From RGIG6375 sp964472725 (lineage in GTDB: Bacteria; Bacillota; Clostridia; Oscillospirales; Oscillospiraceae), in contig CAYYLZ010000098.1 in the NCBI GenBank assembly GCA_964472725.1, forward strand, positions 1-5,532: a DNA stretch of 5,532 nucleotides, written 5' to 3'. The position numbers and the translations under genes were made by a program. Numbering within the stretch: position 1 is the first letter of the stretch; every line of letters begins with the position of its first letter. Positions 1 through 5,495 of the stretch are shown here, piece by piece. The notes below the pieces were generated by a model. That model was not told where the DNA came from. It was given only the letters and a program-made list of their open reading frames with translations, and made no database searches.

Positions 1-2309
1 ACGTTTATCTGCACCTCCATGCCCTTGAGCTGGAAGAAGTAGGTCTTGAGCAGGGCGATGAGCTTATCGACGGAGTTTGCGCCCTCGAAGCAGGAGGGGC
101 TGAACTTCATGTTCAGCAGAGTGCCGTTGGGGAACTTGCGGTGGTCTATCTGACCCACGGAGAGGAGCACGCCGGTGGGGCCGCTCTTATCCATCTGCTG
201 AACAGGGGAGATACCGTCGGCAAGGGGCTCGCCCTTCTTACGGCCGTCGGGGGTGGCGGCGGTCTGCATACCGAAGCCTACGTTGGTGGTAACGGGGTAA
301 AGACCCGCGCTGTAGCGGCCTCTGGGGCCGGTGGAGCGGTTGATGGCCTCAGCAAATACGTCGGAAGCCCAACGCGCCCACTTATCCACCTCAGGGTCGC
401 CGTTGCCGTAATGGGGAGCCTCGTTCTTTATGTATGCGTGCAGGTCATCGTAGCCCTCCCAGTTTGCCATGAGAGCGTCGTAGAGCTCGCGGGTGGTGCA
501 CTTTTTGGTGTCGAAGCAAAGGTGCTTTATCATCTGCAGGCTGTCGGCTACGTTGCCGATGCCTACGCCGGCGATGCCGGTGGAGTTATACTTTGCGCCG
601 CCCCACATAACGTCCGCGCCCTTTTCCATGCAGCCTTCCATGGTTGCGGAAACTACGGGCAGGGGGATAATGTTGCGGGCGAGATATTCGAAGTTGTTGG
701 TGCAGGATACGTGCCACTTTACGAAGAACTCGGTCTGCTTCTTGTAGGCTTCGAGGACTTCCTCGAAGGTCTCCATCTCGTAAAGGTAGCCGGTGGGCAG
801 ACCGACCTGTTTGGACTCCTCCACACTCTCGTTGAGACCCTTGGTCTGAACGGAGAATTTTCTTACGCCCATGGGGTTGTAGCCGTTGTTGATGCCCAGC
901 CACAGTGCGTTTGCCATGTTCCAGTAGGAGGCTGCGCCGGTGCCGCCGCAGGCGGGCCATTCGTCGCCGGTGCCGCCGGGTTCTACGCAGCCGATGAGGC
1001 AGTAGTCCCGGGCGGACTCGAGGGAGAGGCCTCTGTCCATGAGTGCGGGGACAATGACCTCGTCGCTTTCGAAGGAGGGCACGCCGCCGCAGATGCGGGT
1101 GGTGGCGATGGCAGCTTCCCAAAGCTCCTGAGGAGTGCCCTTGTGGACGCGCAGTGCCTGCGGAGGATCGTGGAGGACCAGACGGGCGGAGCACTGGAGC
1201 ATCATATAGGTGACGGCGTTGGTGGCGTCCTCGCCGGTCTTGGGATCGACGCCGCCGAGGGTCATAAGCTGGCCGCTGGTGTAACCGGGCTGACCGGCTT
1301 CGCCGCCGTCGCCCCAGAATTTATTCATTTCGGCGATCTTCAGGAAGAAGGTGTCCATTATCTCCTGAGCGTACTCGGGAGTGATAACGCCGTTTGCGAT
1401 GTCGCGGTCGTAGTATTCGCCAAGGTACTGGTCGATTCGACCCATGCTCATGCCGTGCATATTGCCCTCGAGAGCGAGGCAGTTTTCGTACATATACAGG
1501 CACTGGACTGCGTCGAGGAAGGTTTCGCAGGGCTTTTCCATAATGCGGTCAAGGCTCTCGGCTATCATTTCCAGCTCGGCCTTGCGGGCTGCGTCGGTGC
1601 ATTCATCGGCCTGACGCTTTGCTTCGGCGGCGTAGCGCTTGGTGAGGGTTATCATGCCCTCGCTGACGATGGCGATGGACTTATAGAAGTAGTATTTGTC
1701 TATCTCGCTGCCGTAGATGCCCTCGTCCTCCATCTGAGCCATCTTTGCCCTGGCCTCGGCCATGATGGCGCCGAAGCCCTTGTGGAGAGCGGCGCGGTAA
1801 TTGGTGCAGAAATGGCCTACGGGGCCGGAATTGCCCCAAAGGGCGGAGTGGGTGGTGGTGCCGCTGCCGTCGTGTTCAACAAAGCCGTCCAGCAGATAGT
1901 GGCGCATCTTGGCGCCCATGCTCTCCTGACGCCAGAAATCGGCGGTGGCGAGAATGTAGTCGCCGTCCTCCTTGGAGATGGTGTAGGGGTCGTACTTGCG
2001 GCTGGTGATATTGCCGCTCATTATTTCCTGGGGAAGGGAGGTAAGGTCGTATTCGGGATAGATGGCGGCGGAGCGGTAAACCGCGCCCTGAGCGCCAACG
2101 ATGATGTCGCCCTCGTCTATGCGGACGGGGATATTCTCAAAAATGTGCTTCATGGCATAGGCACGCTTGAGCACGCCGGTCAGGGACATGTTCTGCTGAT
2201 AGAACTCGGTCACAAGGCGGTAGCGGGCTATGCAGATGCTGGGCATGGTGTCGCGGTAGCGGGCGCGCATGCGCTGCACTCTTTCGCTTATGGGCTTGAG
2301 TTCGAACAT
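1..2309 (-). CDS. Glycyl radical enzyme, dehydratase/lyase branch (C-terminus outside window)
   Basis: The frame is open from the ATG at 2309 to the window edge, giving 769 codons without a stop or frameshift. The family uses a backbone glycyl radical, installed by a radical-SAM activase, to make a cysteine thiyl radical. Visible landmarks in order are VGHF with His166 (the position of the substrate-binding His in glycerol dehydratase), the catalytic loop GCVEPGGTGDEWPACGG with Cys441 and Glu443, GGAKYNSTG near 570-578, ATPDGRKKGEPLADG in the C-terminal half, and GTLLNMKFSPS at 729-739. The Cys-Val-Glu motif excludes a true pyruvate formate-lyase, which has Cys-Cys, and fits diol dehydratases, choline lyase, hydroxyproline dehydratase and arylacetate decarboxylases. 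The radical loop (RVxGY type) and about 60 residues are expected beyond position 1. The ATG at 2309 is chosen because AAAGGAG lies 8 bases upstream; an in-frame ATG at 2327 overlaps that site and has none of its own. The substrate cannot be assigned, and no activase is visible. Confidence 0.93.
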   Translation of the reverse strand, partial: MFELKPISERVQRMRARYRDTMPSICIARYRLVTEFYQQNMSLTGVLKRAYAMKHIFENIPVRIDEGDIIVGAQGAVYRSAAIYPEYDLTSLPQEIMSGNITSRKYDPYTISKEDGDYILATADFWRQESMGAKMRHYLLDGFVEHDGSGTTTHSALWGNSGPVGHFCTNYRAALHKGFGAIMAEARAKMAQMEDEGIYGSEIDKYYFYKSIAIVSEGMITLTKRYAAEAKRQADECTDAARKAELEMIAESLDRIMEKPCETFLDAVQCLYMYENCLALEGNMHGMSMGRIDQYLGEYYDRDIANGVITPEYAQEIMDTFFLKIAEMNKFWGDGGEAGQPGYTSGQLMTLGGVDPKTGEDATNAVTYMMLQCSARLVLHDPPQALRVHKGTPQELWEAAIATTRICGGVPSFESDEVIVPALMDRGLSLESARDYCLIGCVEPGGTGDEWPACGGTGAASYWNMANALWLGINNGYNPMGVRKFSVQTKGLNESVEESKQVGLPTGYLYEMETFEEVLEAYKKQTEFFVKWHVSCTNNFEYLARNIIPLPVVSATMEGCMEKGADVMWGGAKYNSTGIAGVGIGNVADSLQMIKHLCFDTKKCTTRELYDALMANWEGYDDLHAYIKNEAPHYGNGDPEVDKWARWASDVFAEAINRSTGPRGRYSAGLYPVTTNVGFGMQTAATPDGRKKGEPLADGISPVQQMDKSGPTGVLLSVGQIDHRKFPNGTLLNMKFSPSCFEGANSVDKLIALLKTYFFQLKGMEVQIN

Positions 2310-2317
2310 TGATAACG

Positions 2318-2324
2318 CTCCTTT
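2318..2324 (-). promoter_or_regulatory. Ribosome binding site of the glycyl radical enzyme
   Basis: On the minus strand AAAGGAG lies 8 bases before the ATG at 2309. It decides the start, because the other in-frame ATG at 2327-2325 runs directly into this site and has only a pyrimidine-rich stretch before it. Confidence 0.85.
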
Positions 2325-2357
2325 CATGGTGCAGAAAATAGGTATAGTTATGAGCTT

Positions 2358-2386
2358 ATTATAAAACAAAAGGAAGTAATAGTAAA
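2358..2386 (-). promoter_or_regulatory. Probable sigma-70/sigma-A promoter of the glycyl radical enzyme
   Basis: The minus strand reads TTTACT (2386-2381), a 17-base spacer, then TATAAT (2363-2358). The -10 is perfect and the -35 matches 4 of 6 consensus bases. Transcription should begin near 2351, giving a leader of about 40 bases that contains the ribosome binding site. It lies downstream of the terminator at 2409-2445, so the enzyme gene can be expressed independently of the binding-protein gene. Confidence 0.65.
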
Positions 2387-2408
2387 TGCTTATCTTTCGA
2401 TTGTTACG

Positions 2409-2445
2409 AAAAATTTACGGGCCGCCGGTGAGGGCGACCCGTAAA
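2409..2445 (-). terminator. Intrinsic terminator of the binding-protein transcript
   Basis: Positions 2414-2421 (TTTACGGG) pair perfectly with 2438-2445 (CCCGTAAA). After one mismatch, 2423-2426 (CGCC) pair with 2433-2436 (GGCG), closing a 6-base loop. On the minus strand the stem is followed by TTTTT (2413-2409). On the plus strand the stem is followed by a run of G, so it acts only on leftward transcripts. It lies about 140 bases after the stop of the binding-protein gene and upstream of the enzyme promoter. Confidence 0.82.
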
Positions 2446-2447
2446 GG

Positions 2448-2521
2448 GGGCGTGGAGACGGCGCAACTTCCACGCCCAAGCGAGGGAGAATATCGGAAAG
2501 TTGCGTTTAAAGTTCTGATAT
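2448..2521 (-). other. Two adjacent RNA hairpins with complementary loops (possible kissing-loop element)
   Basis: In minus-strand RNA the first hairpin pairs 2521-2513 with 2498-2490: AUAUC/GAUAU, one A-C mismatch, then GAA/UUC, with a 14-base loop. The second pairs 2477-2469 (GGGCGUGGA) with 2456-2448 (UCCACGCCC), 9 perfect pairs with a 12-base loop. CGCAACU (2505-2499) in the first loop is exactly complementary to AGUUGCG (2468-2462) in the second, so the loops could kiss over 7 pairs. The terminator stem begins two bases after the second hairpin. This lies in the 3' untranslated part of the binding-protein message. I recognise no known RNA family; the structure is seen by eye, and its function is unknown. 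Confidence 0.45.
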
Positions 2522-2582
2522 GAGTGGAACAGGAGAAAAGCATTGCTGTTACGCGATTTAAATATAATAAAGGGTTACCGCT

Positions 2583-4352
2583 TTAGACACCTCTGTCGGC
2601 AGCTCGCTGCAGGTAGGCATCGTATGCTTCCTGATATATGGCCTCGGCATCTTCAAGACCCATTTTGGAGAGCTCTGCCACGTAGGCGTCCCACTCGCTC
2701 ATGGGCTTTACGCCGCTGACAAAGGCCAGAATGTTCTCGCAGATGAAGGTGTCGATATCGGCGTACATCATGAAGTCAGCGGACTGCTCTTCCGTGAGAG
2801 AAACACCCTTGGGCCATTCGTAAGCGCCATCGTACTCTACCTGATACCAGTAGTCGAAGTATTCAATGGCTTTCTCACCGCCGGGATAGCTGTAGGGAGC
2901 GGCTGCGTCGCCAAGACCGTGCTCAGCGAGGAAGTTGGTGGAATAGGTGCACATAAGGAAGCCGAAGATCTGACCGTCGGGGTTGTTGTATGCCCACTCG
3001 GTAGCAACGCGCTTGCCGTTTGCGTCATATTCCCACAGGCGACCCTCTACGCCCCATGCAGAGAGAACGGAACCCTCGGGGCTGTAGCGCCAGTCGCACC
3101 AGGTAACGGCAAGAGGAATGTTTTCGCAGGTGGCGCTTATCTGGGTTCTGCCGTAGCCGTTGCAAAGGCCTCTGTTGATGCCGAGGTGATGCACCTGACC
3201 CTCATAGAGGCTGGGCTTCTTGAGAACTTCCCAGCGGCAGTCGGGGTCGGGGGTGATGCCCTCGTAATAGCTCAGAGTGCTTACGGGCATAGAGCAGATA
3301 CCGACAAGACCGCTGGTAACGTTGGTCTCGCCGTCGGTGTTGTTGAGCCAGTTGGGGGTGATGAGGCCGTCGGCGACCCACTTGCTCAGCTGGTCAACGA
3401 AAGCTCTGGCATTGTCGTCGCTGAAGTAGAAAGAGACCTCGCCGTTCTCCACGTGGGGAGAGGGGAAGGCGTTGATATAGGTGGAGGTGAGGGTGGTATA
3501 GGTATCGTAGCAGCCAAGGTAACTGCCGGAGTCGAGGCAGTCGGAAATGAGAGCGATGGGATAGGTTGCGCCGAGCTCGGTGCGCATGAGCCGGGCAACG
3601 GTGGTGTATTCGTCGATGGTGTCGATGTCGTCCTTGTTGATGCCCAGCTTATCCAGCCAGTCGGCGCGAACAGCGATGATGGTGGCGTCAAGGCCGCCCT
3701 CGTTGTTCAGACCAAGGAACTTGGATATGTGGGTGTTGTCAAGGAAGCACTGGTCGTAGAGGTTCTTGTCTCTGTCCATATTGGAGAGGATATAGTAGAT
3801 GTAGTTGGGGCAGTATTCCTTGTAGTCGTAGATATTGACAAAGTAGCCCTGCTCGATGGCGTCTATCTCGGTGCCGGGATAGAAGATGTCGGCCTGGTTC
3901 ATAAGGTCGGGCAGAGTGTCGGCGGCGAGAAGGACAGAGAAGTTTTCATAGCGGGTCTCGGAGGAAACAACAATGTATTCGATGTTTACGCCGGTGGCCT
4001 CCTGCTCGGCTATGCAGAAGTCAATACCGTCCATGCCCTCGGCGGGGAGTATCTGGGGAGTCCAGTTGACGGTCCAGTAGGTGAGGATTTCATCGGTGAG
4101 GCAGAAGGGGGTGTCATAAGCATAAAATTCGGTGGGCCAGCCGCTTTCATCGGTGGCGTAGTTGCCCGGAGCGAAAAGATAGTCTACTGGTTCCGGGGTG
4201 GAGTCGGGAGTGTCGGGGGTATCTACCGCAGCGTCCGGGGTCTGCTGAGCGCCGCTGTCGGGCGTGGGGGTGGGTTCGTCCGTCTTTGCGCAGCCGGTGA
4301 ACAGGGCGGCGACAAGGACAAGCGCGAGCAATAGGCAGAAAATCCGTTTCAT
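2583..4352 (-). CDS. Lipoprotein extracellular substrate-binding protein of an ABC importer (large LplA/YtcQ-like type)
   Basis: This 589-residue protein would capture a solute, usually a sugar or oligosaccharide in this family, outside the membrane and hand it to an ABC permease. It opens with a lipoprotein signal: Lys2-Arg3, a hydrophobic stretch 4-18, and lipobox LFTGC with the lipidated Cys21. An acidic, Pro/Thr-rich tether follows (about 22-57). The body shows ADTLPDL near residue 143, then an NIYDY segment, and VRADWLDKLGI near 229; these patterns are typical of large (500-600 residue) binding proteins associated with CUT1-type importers. Many Trp, Tyr and Asp residues fit carbohydrate binding. 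Start: ATG at 4352 with AAAGGAG 7 bases upstream. No permease or ATPase gene is in the window, and both sides are closed by a divergent promoter region and a terminator, so it is an orphan component here. The ligand is not assigned. Confidence 0.9.
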   Translation of the reverse strand: MKRIFCLLLALVLVAALFTGCAKTDEPTPTPDSGAQQTPDAAVDTPDTPDSTPEPVDYLFAPGNYATDESGWPTEFYAYDTPFCLTDEILTYWTVNWTPQILPAEGMDGIDFCIAEQEATGVNIEYIVVSSETRYENFSVLLAADTLPDLMNQADIFYPGTEIDAIEQGYFVNIYDYKEYCPNYIYYILSNMDRDKNLYDQCFLDNTHISKFLGLNNEGGLDATIIAVRADWLDKLGINKDDIDTIDEYTTVARLMRTELGATYPIALISDCLDSGSYLGCYDTYTTLTSTYINAFPSPHVENGEVSFYFSDDNARAFVDQLSKWVADGLITPNWLNNTDGETNVTSGLVGICSMPVSTLSYYEGITPDPDCRWEVLKKPSLYEGQVHHLGINRGLCNGYGRTQISATCENIPLAVTWCDWRYSPEGSVLSAWGVEGRLWEYDANGKRVATEWAYNNPDGQIFGFLMCTYSTNFLAEHGLGDAAAPYSYPGGEKAIEYFDYWYQVEYDGAYEWPKGVSLTEEQSADFMMYADIDTFICENILAFVSGVKPMSEWDAYVAELSKMGLEDAEAIYQEAYDAYLQRAADRGV

Positions 4353-4359
4353 TTTTATA

Positions 4360-4366
4360 CTCCTTT
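4360..4366 (-). promoter_or_regulatory. Ribosome binding site of the binding-protein gene
   Basis: The minus strand carries AAAGGAG, 7 bases before the ATG at 4352. It supports that start, and the signal peptide begins directly at it. Confidence 0.85.
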
Positions 4367-4379
4367 CAACTTGACTTGG

Positions 4380-4393
4380 TTTCCTTGAGGAAA
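4380..4393. promoter_or_regulatory. Palindrome in the leader of the binding-protein gene (possible operator)
   Basis: TTTCCTTGAGGAAA is symmetrical except for its two central bases. It lies about 14-27 bases after the predicted transcription start, a position where a bound repressor would block elongation. It could equally form a small hairpin in the leader RNA. There is no direct evidence for a binding protein. Confidence 0.35.
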
Positions 4394-4413
4394 TGTTGCG
4401 AATGTATGTATAA

Positions 4414-4442
4414 ATTATAATTAAATGTTACCGAATGGACAA
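4414..4442 (-). promoter_or_regulatory. Probable promoter of the binding-protein gene
   Basis: The minus strand reads TTGTCC (4442-4437), a 17-base spacer and TATAAT (4419-4414). The -10 is perfect and the -35 matches 4 of 6. The predicted start of transcription is near 4407, giving a leader of about 55 bases that includes the palindrome at 4380-4393. Confidence 0.65.
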
Positions 4443-4521
4443 TATTCATATTTTCGGCAGGCGGAAGATAATGTGCAAACAGCGGGGCGAATGTACGTTG
4501 ATGACAAAAAAATACGATATA

Positions 4522-4535
4522 CAACAAAAATGTTG
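4522..4535. repeat. Short inverted repeat CAACA-AAAA-TGTTG
   Basis: Five-base arms flank four A residues in the middle of the divergent region, embedded in A-rich DNA. It may be an operator half-pair, but in DNA this AT-rich a 5-base repeat can occur by chance. Confidence 0.25.
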
Positions 4536-4567
4536 AAAAAAATAAAGGTGCGCCGTTGGTTGATTGT

Positions 4568-4580
4568 AACAAACTTTGTT
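4568..4580. promoter_or_regulatory. Perfect palindrome AACAAA-C-TTTGTT (candidate operator)
   Basis: Six-base arms flank a single central base, 28 bases upstream of the -35 of the TetR-type gene. TetR-family proteins bind as dimers to palindromes of this general size, often between divergent genes. That this protein binds here is inference. Confidence 0.4.
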
Positions 4581-4585
4581 TTATC

Positions 4586-4599
4586 GGCAATAAATTGCC
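4586..4599. promoter_or_regulatory. Perfect palindrome GGCAAT-AA-ATTGCC (candidate operator)
   Basis: Six-base arms, including three G/C pairs each, flank a two-base centre and end 9 bases before the -35 of the TetR-type gene. Of the palindromes in this region it is the least explained by base composition, so it is my first choice for an autoregulatory site. There is no similarity to a named operator that I can state. Confidence 0.42.
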
Positions 4600-4608
4600 T
4601 TTGAGCGA

Positions 4609-4638
4609 TTGACCTTCGCGGGGGGTGACGGCTATAAT
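4609..4638 (+). promoter_or_regulatory. Promoter of the TetR-type regulator gene
   Basis: TTGACC (4609-4614), an 18-base spacer and TATAAT (4633-4638) give 5 of 6 and 6 of 6 consensus matches. Transcription should start near 4645, only a few bases before the ribosome binding site. This also rules out the in-frame GTG at 4625, which would lie within the promoter. Confidence 0.75.
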
Positions 4639-4650
4639 GGGTGTATCGAC

Positions 4651-4656
4651 AGGAGG
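4651..4656 (+). promoter_or_regulatory. Ribosome binding site of the TetR-type regulator
   Basis: AGGAGG lies 7 bases before the ATG at 4664. It fixes the start in preference to the in-frame GTG at 4625 and ATG at 4637, neither of which has such a site. Confidence 0.88.
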
Positions 4657-4663
4657 GAACGAT

Positions 4664-5224
4664 ATGGCCGGAAAACGCGACGACCGCCGGGTGGAATTTA
4701 CGAAAATGATGCTGCGCCGCAGTCTTGCGGCTCTTATGCGCAGCAAGCCGGTGAGCAAGATAACCATTAAGGAGATCTGCGAGAAGGCGGAGCTGAACCG
4801 CGGCACCTTTTACTCCCATTTTTCCGACCAGAGCGACCTGCTGCGGCATACTGAGGACGTGGCGATGGAGCAGCTGAGCGGCTACGTGCTGGATATTACC
4901 GCTGCCGACGAGGAGGAGCGGGAGCGAGCCTGCGCGGCTCTTTTCCGCCATATACGGGAGAACTCCGACCTGTGGGGCGCCCTGCTCAGCGAGAACGGCA
5001 ACGCGGATTTTTCAAAGCGTATGTTTGAGAAGCTTATCACCGACCTTGCCGAGGCCGGACGCTGCGCCGCCGACGATCCCAAAGCCAAGCTGGCCTTCAC
5101 TTATCTGATGGTGGGCTGCATCGGCATGGCCTCCCGCTGGCTCTATGAGGAGCCGGAGGTCAGCCCGGAGCAGATGGGCAGGATACTCTGCAGCGCCATG
5201 GGCAGCAAAATATTCGGCGAGTAA
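4664..5224 (+). CDS. TetR/AcrR-family transcriptional regulator
   Basis: This 186-residue protein is of normal length for a TetR-type dimeric repressor. Helix 1 of the DNA-binding domain is near residues 10-26. The helix-turn-helix spans about 34-53 and reads TIKEICEKAELNRGTFYSHF, a textbook match to the family, including the Gly-Thr-Phe-Tyr-x-His-Phe recognition helix. The following domain (about 60-186) is helical and acidic, and ends in a hydrophobic helix with a short tail. It resembles the C-terminal domain common in small Firmicute TetR proteins such as the DhaS-like group, though I assign this only loosely. The gene is divergent from the binding-protein gene across a palindrome-rich region, so it probably controls itself and that gene; the effector is unknown. 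Start: ATG at 4664 by its ribosome binding site. Confidence 0.92.
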   Translation: MAGKRDDRRVEFTKMMLRRSLAALMRSKPVSKITIKEICEKAELNRGTFYSHFSDQSDLLRHTEDVAMEQLSGYVLDITAADEEERERACAALFRHIRENSDLWGALLSENGNADFSKRMFEKLITDLAEAGRCAADDPKAKLAFTYLMVGCIGMASRWLYEEPEVSPEQMGRILCSAMGSKIFGE

Positions 5225-5232
5225 CGAGTTAT

Positions 5233-5257
5233 AATTGAGAATTGAGAATTGAGAATT
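5233..5257. repeat. Short tandem repeat (AATTGAG)3 plus AATT
   Basis: Three perfect 7-base units at 5233-5239, 5240-5246 and 5247-5253 are followed by a partial AATT. The block begins 9 bases after the stop of the TetR-type gene and is flanked by ATAATT and AATTAT, which makes its ends mutually complementary. Arrays of this kind are common between genes in some Clostridia, often near small repeat elements. The unit number could vary between strains by slippage. Confidence 0.8.
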
Positions 5258-5310
5258 ATTGGTGCGTGCGGTTTGATTGGGTTGTTCATTTTTGCAATGC
5301 ACTACATGTT

Positions 5311-5413
5311 TGTCATTGCGAGGCCGCAGGCCGTGGCAATCCCCCTGTCGAATGGTTGCCGTAATGATTTGCTTGCGTCCGCGTGGGGGATTCCTCGCAA
5401 GCTCGGAATGACG
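5311..5413. mobile_element. MITE/REP-like imperfect inverted repeat, about 100 bp
   Basis: The outer arms GTCATT (5312-5317) and AATGAC (5407-5412) are complementary, as are the inner blocks AATCCCCC (5338-5345) and GGGGGATT (5385-5392). Near the arms CGAGG (5319-5323) also pairs with CCTCG (5393-5397), although the spacing between blocks differs by six bases on the two sides. The left arm, TGTCATTGCGAGGCCGCAGG, is of a kind I recall as dispersed intergenic repeats in several bacterial genomes. It encodes no transposase and would depend on one acting in trans. No clear target-site duplication is visible. Confidence 0.68.
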
Positions 5414-5447
5414 GTGTTATCGCTTTTGCGGAAGTGATCGTTACAGC

Positions 5448-5495
5448 GGCGGTTTGAGGGCAAGCCGCCCTGCCGGTGCGGATTTTTTGTTTTTT
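5448..5495 (+). terminator. Probable rightward intrinsic terminator
   Basis: GGCGGTTTG (5448-5456) pairs with CAAGCCGCC (5461-5469), with one G-T pair and a four-base loop. T-runs follow at 5483-5488 and 5490-5495, but 13 bases separate them from the stem, more than usual. An alternative weak stem CCGC (5465-5468) with GCGG (5478-5481) would sit directly against the T-run. It would end transcription from the TetR-type gene about 230-270 bases after its stop. Confidence 0.45.

Larger units (their letters stand above)
4353..4663. other. Divergent intergenic control region between the binding-protein and TetR-type genes
   Basis: This stretch of about 310 bases is AT-rich and contains no credible gene. 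It holds a leftward promoter (4414-4442), a rightward promoter (4609-4638), and short palindromes at 4380-4393, 4522-4535, 4568-4580 and 4586-4599. A 12-base direct repeat, GCGAATGTAYGT, occurs at 4398-4409 and 4487-4498. Open frames that cross it on the minus strand lack ribosome binding sites and run into the TetR-type gene antisense. Confidence 0.7.

Noticed and set aside
141..2312. A 723-codon open frame on the plus strand
   Set aside because: It lies entirely antisense to the glycyl radical enzyme and has low-complexity Gly/Ala/Val-rich content, as expected from the complement of GC-rich codons. The minus-strand frame carries the recognisable family motifs.
2416..2543. A roughly 42-codon minus-strand frame beginning ATG at 2543 between the two large genes
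   Set aside because: It has no ribosome binding site, and its codons are those of the hairpin and terminator stems, so the RNA-structure explanation is better.
2562..2567. Plus-strand TATAAT in the AT-rich patch after the binding-protein stop
   Set aside because: The nearest -35-like sequence is at the wrong spacing (14 bases), and it would only drive transcription antisense to the binding-protein gene.
2919..4334. A 471-codon open frame on the plus strand
   Set aside because: It is antisense to the binding-protein gene, again Gly/Val/Ala-rich, with no family motif and no ribosome binding site. The minus-strand frame has a clear lipoprotein signal and promoter.
4625..4663. GTG at 4625 as start of the TetR-type protein
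   Set aside because: It falls within the promoter spacer, upstream of the -10 box, so it would not be in the message. ATG 4664 has an AGGAGG at ideal spacing.
4421..4951. Minus-strand open frame running from inside the TetR-type gene into the intergenic region
   Set aside because: It is antisense to the helix-turn-helix coding part, has no ribosome binding site and translates AT-rich promoter DNA. The same holds for the overlapping frame at 4366-4806.
5249..5437. A 62-codon plus-strand frame downstream of the regulator
   Set aside because: It starts within the heptamer array and is largely a translation of the MITE-like repeat; no ribosome binding site precedes it.
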